A stretch of DNA of 64,000 nt from Spirochaetae bacterium HGW-Spirochaetae-1 (GTDB taxonomy: Bacteria > Spirochaetota > UBA4802 > UBA5550): NCBI GenBank assembly GCA_002839375.1, contig PGXY01000004.1:379864-443863 (forward strand), written 5' to 3'. The stretch's first letter is position 1. Each line of letters opens with the position of its first letter. Shown in pieces: positions 18,472 to 26,613 of this stretch. Under the pieces are notes generated by a model that saw nothing but the letters and a program-made list of their open reading frames with translations, was not told the DNA's origin and did not search any database. Made by a program: the position numbers and the translations under genes.

Positions 18472-19527
18472 ATGATAATACAGAAAGGAGTAAAAAAATA
18501 TTTCATGACGATAAGTTTCTTGAAATCAAACAACGTGGTGAAATGTCTTTTCCTTTCCATGAGTATAGTTATCTCTGGAGCACTGTACACGGCATGCAGT
18601 GCCGGATTTGAAGTGCTGTTTGATAAGGATGTCCCGGATGCTCGCTTCAGGATTTACTGGTCGGAAAGCACGGGAAGCATAAAAAGGGCCAGTACCGACG
18701 GGAGCCTTCAAGAGGAAATACTCACTGCCACGGGAACACCACTGGACATTGAACTCTATATGCCGGGGCAAAAGATTTACTGGACCGAGGACACGGGGAC
18801 GCAGTATATTATTAATAGAGCAAATCTTGATGGAACTGGCGATGAAACATTTATTGGTGATATATATTATGTTGCGGCCTATCATGGCCCTTCAGCCATT
18901 GCCATTGACCCGGGCAATGCCGTCATGTACTGGAATACATTCCAATATGCCTCAAGTCATAATGATGTATGGCGCTCACCCCTTTCTTCGCCGGCGCCGG
19001 TAAAATGGATCAGCAATCTTATCTATGACTATACTTATTGCATCGCGCTTGATACAGTTAACGGCAATATATTGGTCACGGCCAATACTTCCTGGGACAC
19101 AAATGGGACACTTGGGAGCGGACTGGTCGGAGCGATGCTCACAGGCACCATGGCTGCGGCAGGCACGGGGACAGAGCAATTTTCAGCGTCAGGAGACGGG
19201 ACAGTCACCCCTTTTGTGCCCCTGAAGGGCATCGCTATAGACGGTTCCGGCGGGTATGTGTATTATGTCAAATCTGAGTCAAATGGTACAGTTATCAGCT
19301 CTATTATAAAAAGAACTGACCTCGCTTTCGGGAGCTCCACGGACTGGATTACGGCCGGCGGATTCGTTAAAGACCAGCTCGCCCTGGACCTTCAAGAGGG
19401 GAAGATTTACTGGACATCGAAAGCTGATAATAGGATATATCGTGCGAATATCGACGCGCCTGAATCAGGGGTTGAACTTTTTATTCAGTTAACAGCCGCT
19501 CCCATGGGAATTGCCATATCCCCATAA
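18472..19527 (+). CDS. Lipoprotein with LDL-receptor class B-like propeller repeats
   Basis: A 351-residue predicted lipoprotein with a long hydrophobic signal ending at the lipobox LYTAC. The body repeats a YWxE/YWTx pattern: RIYWSESTGSIKRA, KIYWTEDTGTQYIINRANLD and KIYWTSKADNRIYRANID. This is the signature of YWTD six-bladed propellers. Such domains usually bind proteins at the cell surface or in the periplasm. ATG 18505 would give a shorter signal, but its nearest ribosome site is 14 bases away. It begins 18 bases after the barrel gene and probably shares its operon. Confidence 0.78.
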   Translation: MIIQKGVKKYFMTISFLKSNNVVKCLFLSMSIVISGALYTACSAGFEVLFDKDVPDARFRIYWSESTGSIKRASTDGSLQEEILTATGTPLDIELYMPGQKIYWTEDTGTQYIINRANLDGTGDETFIGDIYYVAAYHGPSAIAIDPGNAVMYWNTFQYASSHNDVWRSPLSSPAPVKWISNLIYDYTYCIALDTVNGNILVTANTSWDTNGTLGSGLVGAMLTGTMAAAGTGTEQFSASGDGTVTPFVPLKGIAIDGSGGYVYYVKSESNGTVISSIIKRTDLAFGSSTDWITAGGFVKDQLALDLQEGKIYWTSKADNRIYRANIDAPESGVELFIQLTAAPMGIAISP

Positions 19528-19597
19528 AAACTTTTCCGGCATTCATGCGAACAGTATCCTTGGTTTTTGAACGGGCCGAAAAATTTTGCCGTCGTTA

Positions 19598-21634
19598 TTA
19601 CAATGAATATTTTTCAAGAAGATCTTGAAGCGGCAGGGGCCGTGAAAAGTAATATCCCTGGTAAAGCGCGCATCCATGCTTTCGGAAAAAATCAACCTGC
19701 TCCGGCTGCTCAAATCCTTCGGCAAGTACCGTCAGGTTTAAGGATTTTCCCAGATCAATAATATATTTTGCCAGCATTTCCTTTTTCTTGTCTCCCGGTA
19801 CGGGACGGACAAAATCCATATCGATTTTAAGAATATCCACGGGGAGTTCAGCCAGATAGCTGAGAGAGGAAAAACCTTTGCCAAAATCATCAATGGCAAT
19901 AATAAATCCCTTGTTCTTCAGCCTGGCCAGGCTTTCCCGCGCCATAAGTATATTATCCATGAGAGTGGTTTCGGTAATCTCAAGAATCAACCGTCCCGAT
20001 TCAATTGAATGCTGTTTTGCGAATGAGGCAAGAAAATCGCCGTATGCGGGATCGGTGAGCTGTGCGGCGGACATGTTTATACTGATACCCAGCCTGTTTT
20101 TTATTTTCATCTCCATATCGTAAAAGGCCTTTCGGACGACCAGGTTGTCAAGGTCCTTCATGAGGCCCGCTTTTTCGATTAAAGGAATAAAATTCCCAGG
20201 GCCGCCTATTTCGGGATTATTATTGGTGCACCGCAGCAGGGCCTCGGCGCAAACTATCTTGCCTTCCGTGTCGACGATGGGCTGATAATGTAAGACAAAT
20301 TCTTCATTGACGATGCAGTTTCTGAGAAGATTGACCGTATTTATATTTCTCGCCGAGCCTTCCAGCAATGCTTTGTCGAAAAAGATATAGGTATTCTTTT
20401 TTTTCTTTGCACTGTGTATTGTGCTGTATGCATTGTTCATAATGATATCGGGATTCCCGCCGTCGCGGGGGACGAGGAGTATGGCAATACTGACTGTCAT
20501 GAGATATGACTCCTTTTCCAGGAAGAAGGGGTTTCTCAGGCTTGATATTATTTTTGCAGCGAAATCGCCGGCTTCTTCATTGGTGGCAGCCCCTTTCATT
20601 AAAAACGCGAATTCATCACCGCCGATACGGTACAGGGTGCCGGCATGGGCAAAATTTTCAGCCAGTCTGCGTGAGAGCAATCTGAGGAGTTCATTCCCCA
20701 CGGATTCACCATAGGACTCATTGATATTCTGGAAATCGTCAATGTCTAAAAAAAACAGAGACATGTTTATGTCATTATGGAAAGACGTATTCAGTTCGTT
20801 CAGTAAATCATTTTTAAAACAATGCCTGTTGGGCAGTCCCAGAGCCGGATCCTGATACAGGCTTTTATTTATGGTATTTTGAATGTCGATGAGTTTCATT
20901 CCGGAAATAACCGAGATATCGGTTATCGAGAAAGACATAAATACTATGAAAATAACAATGCCAAGCGAAAAATGCGGGAAGCCGGCGTAAGGAGACCCGT
21001 CTCCCTGGCTGGTGAAGACAATGATATAAATATAATAAAAGACGATATAACTGCTTATAACAAGGCCGGTGAATATGTTTTTTATGGGAAAGCTGCTTTT
21101 GTTTTCCATTTCCGATATCAGCATGAGAATAATGGTATATATCAAATAGACCGCAAAGAGAATGTTTCTTATACTGTATAATAACCCGGGACTCAGCACG
21201 CGTGCGGTTCCACCATTGACTGCCATGTTAATGGCATCATGTATAAAAATCAGTTCATAAATAATGGCGGCGGCTATCAGGCCCGAAGCCATAAGCCCGC
21301 CCAGGAAAAAGCCGAGGTTGATTTTTTTAAGGGGTCCTTTCAATACATACAGGCGCCCGAGATAATAAGGGGCCATGAATAAAAATAAGAGCGGAATTAG
21401 TTCTTTTAGTAAGACTAAAAACCTGGCAGTATCTTCATGAGGCATGGTAATGGTGAAAAAGTCGGTGAAAACATCGCTCAGAAGATAGAGGGAAGCCAGG
21501 CTGGTTATTATCAATGACGCCCGGGTATCCTTCCGCGGCACTTTTAAATATATATAAAGATAATTAATCAGAGCAAAAAGAATCAGACCCGAGAATGCAA
21601 TTTTAAGGTTATAATATAGTAAAATAGGTTCCAT
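19598..21634 (-). CDS. Membrane GGDEF-EAL cyclic-di-GMP enzyme
   Basis: A 678-residue protein with about seven N-terminal transmembrane segments (residues 1-225). A GGDEF domain follows with an intact IGGDEF motif near residue 337. The EAL domain has AEALLR near residue 462, then INMSAAQL, LEITET, DDFGKGFSSL, LKIDMDF and AEGFEQ. Both synthase and phosphodiesterase residues are present, so either activity, or both, is possible. It diverges from a second GGDEF gene across 93 bases that contain a predicted TetR operator, which may control both. Confidence 0.93.
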   Translation of the reverse strand: MEPILLYYNLKIAFSGLILFALINYLYIYLKVPRKDTRASLIITSLASLYLLSDVFTDFFTITMPHEDTARFLVLLKELIPLLFLFMAPYYLGRLYVLKGPLKKINLGFFLGGLMASGLIAAAIIYELIFIHDAINMAVNGGTARVLSPGLLYSIRNILFAVYLIYTIILMLISEMENKSSFPIKNIFTGLVISSYIVFYYIYIIVFTSQGDGSPYAGFPHFSLGIVIFIVFMSFSITDISVISGMKLIDIQNTINKSLYQDPALGLPNRHCFKNDLLNELNTSFHNDINMSLFFLDIDDFQNINESYGESVGNELLRLLSRRLAENFAHAGTLYRIGGDEFAFLMKGAATNEEAGDFAAKIISSLRNPFFLEKESYLMTVSIAILLVPRDGGNPDIIMNNAYSTIHSAKKKKNTYIFFDKALLEGSARNINTVNLLRNCIVNEEFVLHYQPIVDTEGKIVCAEALLRCTNNNPEIGGPGNFIPLIEKAGLMKDLDNLVVRKAFYDMEMKIKNRLGISINMSAAQLTDPAYGDFLASFAKQHSIESGRLILEITETTLMDNILMARESLARLKNKGFIIAIDDFGKGFSSLSYLAELPVDILKIDMDFVRPVPGDKKKEMLAKYIIDLGKSLNLTVLAEGFEQPEQVDFFRKHGCALYQGYYFSRPLPLQDLLEKYSL

Positions 21635-21681
21635 GGTTTTTGTTTACCTGTTAATTATTGTGTTAAAGGGTGAAAAAGTCA

Positions 21682-21709
21682 TTGAAAATACGGTAACCTC
21701 TGGTAACAT
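21682..21709 (+). promoter_or_regulatory. Predicted promoter with overlapping TetR operator
   Basis: GTAACCTCTGGTAAC (21693-21707) lies between a TTGAAA -35 (21682-21687) and a TAACAT -10 (21704-21709; spacer 16). The same 15-base pattern occurs twice in the promoter of the acyl-CoA dehydrogenase gene (25319-25352). A repressor bound here would block the promoter of the GGDEF-TetR operon and could also affect the divergent GGDEF-EAL gene. Confidence 0.55.
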
Positions 21710-21727
21710 TATCAAATCTTTCAGGTA

Positions 21728-23068
21728 ATGTCAAATACGATGAAAATAAAATTCACCAGATCCATTGGTTTTAAAATACTATTTTTCTACATGATGCTCG
21801 CACTAATTAATGTCTCCTTTATAATTTTTATTTTATTTGAAAATCAGGTAGACCTTATCAGTAAGAATTCCAAGCTGGAAGTTGAACAGCAATTTTCAAA
21901 TTTGATCGATGTTATAAAAAGATCTTCGGATGAGATACTGAAGGGAACCTTGTTTGTGCACGACAATAAACAGGAACATGTTCATCAATTTATAGAATTG
22001 ATTAAGCCGTTTGCCACGAATTTTTTCATCATAACGGATAAAAACGAGGTCATCTATAAATCAGACGCGAAACTGGATACTCCGGCGACAATGGTTAAGG
22101 ACGCTCTCAGGTCGATTACCGTAAAAAATTTTTCGGGTAAAGAATACTATCTCCGGATAGATGATAAGAAAAAAATTATGTACTGCTATATTCCCTTCAG
22201 TGATATTCACTCGGGAAACACGATACTGCTTGTGGTCAAAGATATGAGCGGGATTAATGAGTCGATGCGGAATCTTTATAAGCAGGCTATCTTTGTTATT
22301 ATTGTCATGCTTTTCTTTCATGCAGTATTTGCCCTCACGCTTTTTAAATATATAATACGTCCTTTAAAACAGCTCAACCAGGGTGCGAAACAAATATCGG
22401 AAGGGAATCTTGAAACCCGTATTTCATTGACCGGGTCACAGGATGAATTCGAGTCTCTCGCCGAATCTTTCAATACCATGGCCGGATCAATACATAAAAA
22501 CATGAAAAAATTAACGGGAGAAATCGAATCTTCGCGTGAAACAATAAAGAGAACCGATAATTTGACGGTGAAAGACGGCCTTACCGGTCTTTTCAGTCGG
22601 GCATATATAATCGAGCGTATCCAGGAAGAAATAAAAAAATCTATTAAGAGCAATAATGCTGTTGCGATAATTATGATTGATATTGATAATTTTAAGACTA
22701 TCAATACTCTTTATGGGTCAAGTTCGGGAAACATAATATTGTTTGAAACTTCCAAAATCATTACCAGGAATAGTACTGAAAATGATATAGTGTCGCGTTT
22801 TGCTGACGACAGTTTTATTGTCTTATCAACCAGTTCTTCAATTGAATATGCTGCAAGCCTGTCAGAAAAGATACGGGCAGAAATTGAGAATAATTCAGTG
22901 GTAACCCCTGACGGGGTTTTTACAGTAACCGCGAGCATTGGCGTATCGCTTAGAGAATCTCAATCCCTGAGAGATATTGAAGCTGACCATGAACTGTTAG
23001 TATCAGCTGAGAACGCCCTGTCGCAGGCAAAAAAAACCGGAAAAAACAGAGTGGAGATCATCGCCTGA
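21728..23068 (+). CDS. Membrane HAMP-GGDEF protein with degenerate active site
   Basis: A 446-residue sensor with two transmembrane segments (about 13-33 and 190-215) around an extracytoplasmic domain of about 150 residues. A HAMP domain (RPLKQLNQGAKQISEGNLET) and a GGDEF-like domain from about residue 285 follow. The domain keeps KDGLTGLFSR, DIDNFKTINT and TASIGVS, but the catalytic motif reads ADDSF instead of GGDEF and the RxxD inhibitory site is not evident. It is therefore probably a non-synthesising sensor or binder. The stop overlaps the start of the TetR gene (CTGA), indicating coupling. ATG 21740 is an alternative start. Confidence 0.87.
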   Translation: MSNTMKIKFTRSIGFKILFFYMMLALINVSFIIFILFENQVDLISKNSKLEVEQQFSNLIDVIKRSSDEILKGTLFVHDNKQEHVHQFIELIKPFATNFFIITDKNEVIYKSDAKLDTPATMVKDALRSITVKNFSGKEYYLRIDDKKKIMYCYIPFSDIHSGNTILLVVKDMSGINESMRNLYKQAIFVIIVMLFFHAVFALTLFKYIIRPLKQLNQGAKQISEGNLETRISLTGSQDEFESLAESFNTMAGSIHKNMKKLTGEIESSRETIKRTDNLTVKDGLTGLFSRAYIIERIQEEIKKSIKSNNAVAIIMIDIDNFKTINTLYGSSSGNIILFETSKIITRNSTENDIVSRFADDSFIVLSTSSSIEYAASLSEKIRAEIENNSVVTPDGVFTVTASIGVSLRESQSLRDIEADHELLVSAENALSQAKKTGKNRVEIIA

Positions 23069-23667
23069 AAACCAATAGAAAACAGGAAACGTCATTCGGT
23101 GCACATAGAGAACAGGAGCGGGAAGCACGGCGCGATATCATTGTAGCGGCTGCGGAGCGGGTGTTCGCGCTTAAGCCCTTTGACCAGGTGAGCATTCGCG
23201 ATATTGCCCGAGAGGCGGGAATATCCCACGCGCTGATTTATCGCTATTTTCCGGACCAGCAGTCTCTATTTGTCGAAGCGTTCCTTCGGGGAGCCGGAGA
23301 ACTCATGGATCTTATCGCCGCTGTGGAGAAAGAAGGAATAGAGTCCATGGCGGAAACATACCTGCGCTTCCTCATCGATAACGATCAATATTTCCGCATG
23401 ATGACCCATTTCATGCTGGATGGCTCTCTGAGCAGTGAGTTGACGGAGCGTCTCAACGCCATGGAGCGCATGCTCCTGGACCGCCTTGACTGCTTCTTCC
23501 CGGAGACAGGCCCTGAAGGCGGCTCGCGGAAACTCTCCCACGCTTTTTTTGCTGCGATGAACGGTGTACTCATCTCCTTCAGAAATTATCCGGGAAGAAA
23601 CAGGAGCGAGGTCACCGACCATATGCTTCAACTGGGCCGCATTATTGCCGCAAAATTCAAGCAGTAA
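23065..23667 (+). CDS. TetR-family regulator starting at CTG
   Basis: A DNA-binding regulator of 200 residues with a complete TetR helix-turn-helix: ARRDIIVAAAERVFALK, then SIRDIAREAGISHALIYRYF. The first ATG/GTG/TTG in frame is GTG 23161, which would cut helix 1. In-frame reading upstream reaches CTG at 23065-23067, which overlaps the stop of the GGDEF gene as CTGA. It has a GGAG ribosome site (23053-23056) eight bases before it. CTG initiation is therefore inferred. The convergent neighbour is an acyl-CoA dehydrogenase. Shared operator motifs in both promoters suggest this protein represses the dehydrogenase and its own operon. Confidence 0.85.
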   Translation: MKTNRKQETSFGAHREQEREARRDIIVAAAERVFALKPFDQVSIRDIAREAGISHALIYRYFPDQQSLFVEAFLRGAGELMDLIAAVEKEGIESMAETYLRFLIDNDQYFRMMTHFMLDGSLSSELTERLNAMERMLLDRLDCFFPETGPEGGSRKLSHAFFAAMNGVLISFRNYPGRNRSEVTDHMLQLGRIIAAKFKQ

Positions 23668-23684
23668 CGAAACCCGTGGATTGA

Positions 23685-25286
23685 CTACCGTTCACTTTCC
23701 TCAACTTCAGCGAGCGCCAGATCCTGGTATGAATGAAAAAGGTTCGTGCTGAATCGGTCCCATCGACGGCAGATATCAATCGTTTTTTCATCATCGCCAA
23801 AAAGATGAGGGTGGGCCGTCAGCTCCTTGATCTCGGCTGCATATTCCCGGATAAGGGAAGGGTCGGCGCCTTGAAGAACCGATGTGATAAAATCCTCGGG
23901 TTTATACCAGCCGGTCGCTTTATTAACATCGTTATGTATCTGGGTTATGAGCACATTTCGGGGCCCTTCCCAGAGCTCGTTGATGGCAGCGTCCCGGTAG
24001 AAGCGCGGCAGGGATGAGAAATCCTCCATGACACCGTGTCCGCCGAAAATAGACATTGCCCTGCGCGTCAGGTCGGTAGAATCGGCCGCCGCAGTTATTT
24101 TCTGGAGCATTATGAGCTCTCGCACGTTGAAGCGTTTCTGCCGCATTGCCGGCGACTCGTCCGAGGCAAGGCCCCCTTTGAGGCCTCCCTCCAGGCCAAG
24201 AAACTCACTGTAAAGTTTAAAGGAGCCCGCCGTGGTCCTCCGGGAAATTGTGTCCATTTCACGCAGCTGCAGCTTCACCAGGGGGAAGGCGCCGATCCGC
24301 ATGGTGAAGGCATCGCGGAACTCGCTGTATTTTTTTGCCTCACGATAATTGCGGGCCATGCCGGCACCCGAGGCGAGGCCCACGGTAAGGCGGGAATAGG
24401 TAAGAACAATACCAACGACGTTTGCCAGGCCTTTATCCAGGGGCCCAACGGGATAGGCGACGGCGCCGTTGAAGGTGAGCTCAGCCGTGGTCAGTTCGCA
24501 GGTTCCCATTTTCCACTTGATCCGGTCGATGGTGTACCCGTTGCGTATTTCCTTCTCCCTGTTTCCCGGAAGCCATGAAGGCACCACGAAGAGGGCGATC
24601 TTTTCAGAGCCATGCGGTTTTGCCGTCACTACGGCGTAATCGGCGTGTGTGGCTGAACAGAAAAATTTAGTCCCGTACAGGCGCCAGGACCCCTTCTCCT
24701 GCACCGCTTCGAGAATATTGGCCCCTACATCGGAACCACCCTGTATTTCCGAGAGGTACTGGGCACCAATAGCCACATGGCCGTCGATCCCCTCTTTGCA
24801 GTGCAAGAGGATGCGTTTCGTTTCCGGTGTATCAGCGTATTTCTCCAGAAGTTTCACGAGCCCCTCGGTGCAGGTCAGGGGACAGGCGATCCCGGCCTCG
24901 CTGTTCTGGTAGATGATGTACATGCCGATGAGCTTCTCCCATGGTGTAATAGAATCGGAAAACAGGCGTTCGCCGAACACTTCACGTTCCATGACTTCAA
25001 TCTCGTGAGGTCGCACGATCCGGTCGATCCGGTTATGATGGCCATCGTAGTGCAGCATGAAGGGCCACTTCTCGGGCCGGGATATGGCATCGGCCATGTC
25101 GCGCCAGCGGAAGGATGCCTTTCTCGATATTACGCGCGCCCGGGTGTCGACCTTTTCACTGTCGGGGCCGCAGAAGTGTTTTACTACTTTGTGTATGAAG
25201 GGATCGTCGGCATAGTAATCGACATTTTTGCGCCATTCGAGATATTCGCTGAAGCTGTAAGGGTTGTTGCGATTTGGCTGTGACAT
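23685..25286 (-). CDS. Acyl-CoA dehydrogenase, AidB-like
   Basis: A 533-residue flavoprotein of the acyl-CoA dehydrogenase superfamily, longer than classical members and closer in layout to AidB-type proteins. Family features include LSEIQGGSDV (flavin/substrate loop, about residue 190), KWKMGTCELTTAEL and IFGGHGVMEDFSSLPRFYRD. The C-terminal NELWEGPRNV stretch contains the likely catalytic Glu. Its promoter holds two copies of the predicted TetR operator, so it is probably repressed by the product of 23065-23667. The acyl substrate is not known. Confidence 0.92.
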   Translation of the reverse strand: MSQPNRNNPYSFSEYLEWRKNVDYYADDPFIHKVVKHFCGPDSEKVDTRARVISRKASFRWRDMADAISRPEKWPFMLHYDGHHNRIDRIVRPHEIEVMEREVFGERLFSDSITPWEKLIGMYIIYQNSEAGIACPLTCTEGLVKLLEKYADTPETKRILLHCKEGIDGHVAIGAQYLSEIQGGSDVGANILEAVQEKGSWRLYGTKFFCSATHADYAVVTAKPHGSEKIALFVVPSWLPGNREKEIRNGYTIDRIKWKMGTCELTTAELTFNGAVAYPVGPLDKGLANVVGIVLTYSRLTVGLASGAGMARNYREAKKYSEFRDAFTMRIGAFPLVKLQLREMDTISRRTTAGSFKLYSEFLGLEGGLKGGLASDESPAMRQKRFNVRELIMLQKITAAADSTDLTRRAMSIFGGHGVMEDFSSLPRFYRDAAINELWEGPRNVLITQIHNDVNKATGWYKPEDFITSVLQGADPSLIREYAAEIKELTAHPHLFGDDEKTIDICRRWDRFSTNLFHSYQDLALAEVEESER

Positions 25287-25318
25287 GGGGGCCTCCAGGG
25301 ATGTTATGGAGATAAAAA

Positions 25319-25362
25319 GTAACCATTGGTAAATATAGTAACCAGTGGTAACATAATGTCAA
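25319..25362 (-). promoter_or_regulatory. Two TetR-type operators in the acyl-CoA dehydrogenase promoter
   Basis: GTAACCATTGGTAAA (25319-25333) and GTAACCAGTGGTAAC (25338-25352) are spaced 19 bases apart. On the minus strand a TTGACA -35 (25362-25357) precedes the second site, and a TATATT (25337-25332) lies between the two sites. The layout is that of a repressor-controlled promoter. The same motif is at 21693-21707. Confidence 0.6.
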
Positions 25363-25422
25363 GCTTTTTCCGCTCAGGGTATACGATATTCATTTTGCAT
25401 GGGATTTTTAAATATATCATTA

Positions 25423-25494
25423 AACTTAAAAATACCTTGCCAGCCGGGGACGTTCTGCCAATAATCAGAAATTATGGTTACCTGAGACCAGTTC
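25423..25494 (+). repeat. Intergenic element, copy B (related to 13823-13894)
   Basis: This is the partner of the element at 13823-13894, ungapped and 50 of 72 bases identical by manual count. Here TTGCCA and AATAAT are 17 bases apart, a fair promoter. The downstream part carries GGTTACCTGAGACC, an imperfect dyad matching GTTTCCTGAAAC in copy A. It ends 39 bases before the nitroreductase/FMN lipoprotein gene. Confidence 0.5.
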
Positions 25495-25533
25495 GGGTGG
25501 CGGCGCTATATTCATATCCAGGGAGGATCAATA

Positions 25534-26529
25534 ATGAAAAGGCAGATTTATTTGAAATTATTTATGCTTACAGTTCTGACAATCTTTTTAATCGGCTGTT
25601 CCGGCAGAGATTTAACAGTCTCAGTTGAGGGAATGAATACCATTCAATTGCCTCCACCTGAAACAAAAGGCGGCAAACCGCTTATGGAAGCCCTGAAAGA
25701 CAGAAAGTCTTCAAGGAATTTCAGCGAAAAGAAACTTCCCGACCAGGTCCTCTCAAACCTCCTCTGGGCCGCGTTCGGCCTGAACAGGCCTTCTAAAAAT
25801 TTGCGTACGGCACCCTCGGCAGTCAATTGGCAGGAAACAGATATCTATGTCGCTCTTGAGGAAGGTATATATATTTATCAATATAAAGAACATGCCTTAC
25901 GCCCCGTGGCGAAAGGAGACTTCAGGGGCATAACAGGGAGCATGCTGCAGCCTTTTGTAAAGAAAGCGCCGGTAAACCTGGTATATGTCGCTGACTATAC
26001 AAAAATTGGAGTTACCGGTTTTGCCGTGAGTGATGAGGAAAAGGCCATGTACACATCGGCACATTCAGGCTTTATCGGTCAGAATGTGTATCTCTACTGC
26101 GCTTCGGAAGGGTTATCAACAGTTATTCGGGGCATGGTAGACAGGGAGAGTCTCAAAAAGGTTTTATCGCTGACGGATAAACAGAAAATCATACTCGCCC
26201 AGACGGTCGGCTATCCCGCGGATAAAAATTTGCAGAATGAGGCGCTTGACCTCTCAGGTGTCAAAGACGGCGCATACGACGGGAGTTATAAAACCGATAC
26301 GTTCACCTATGAGGTGAGAGTTTTTGTAAAGGCAAATAAAATTGAAAAGATCGAGGTGCTGAGTTTTCAGAAAAATAAGTATGATACAGCCGTCAAAGAA
26401 ATCGCCGACCGTGTTACTAAAACCGGGTCTCTTGAAGTTGATACAGTGACCGGCGCGACACAATCAAGCGAGGCGGTTATTAATGCTATCCGTGATTCCC
26501 TCAGAAAGGCAGGAAAGAATAAAAACTGA
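25534..26529 (+). CDS. Lipoprotein fusing a nitroreductase-like and an FMN-binding domain
   Basis: A 331-residue exported protein. The signal ends at lipobox LIGC with Cys22. Residues about 45-235 form a nitroreductase/SagB-like domain (ALKDRKSSRNFSE, LLWAAFGLNRPS, GQNVYLYCASEGLS). The last about 85 residues form an FMN_bind domain ending VTGATQSSEA, where Thr309 of the TGAT motif is the expected site of covalent FMN attachment by ApbE. It would be an extracytoplasmic redox protein holding two flavins. AGGGAGG precedes the ATG. No ApbE gene is in the window. Confidence 0.87.
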   Translation: MKRQIYLKLFMLTVLTIFLIGCSGRDLTVSVEGMNTIQLPPPETKGGKPLMEALKDRKSSRNFSEKKLPDQVLSNLLWAAFGLNRPSKNLRTAPSAVNWQETDIYVALEEGIYIYQYKEHALRPVAKGDFRGITGSMLQPFVKKAPVNLVYVADYTKIGVTGFAVSDEEKAMYTSAHSGFIGQNVYLYCASEGLSTVIRGMVDRESLKKVLSLTDKQKIILAQTVGYPADKNLQNEALDLSGVKDGAYDGSYKTDTFTYEVRVFVKANKIEKIEVLSFQKNKYDTAVKEIADRVTKTGSLEVDTVTGATQSSEAVINAIRDSLRKAGKNKN

Positions 26530-26562
26530 TGATGCCACACACCAGCTCCTTCGGACATAAAA

Positions 26563-26589
26563 AAGGGGTACCCGGTACGGGCACCCCTT
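26563..26589. terminator. Bidirectional intrinsic terminator
   Basis: AAGGGGT (26563-26569) pairs with ACCCCTT (26583-26589), and an inner CCCG/CGGG pairs across a small loop. On the minus strand the stem is followed by a run of six T, an excellent terminator for the gene at 26614-27402. It also lies just past the nitroreductase gene on the plus strand. Confidence 0.85.
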
Positions 26590-26613
26590 GTATAATCATT
26601 ATGCACGATAAAA

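Noticed and set aside
25326-25628. Plus-strand 100-residue frame
   Set aside because: It runs through the TetR operator, the repeated intergenic element and into the nitroreductase gene in another frame, with no ribosome site; the composition is not protein-like.
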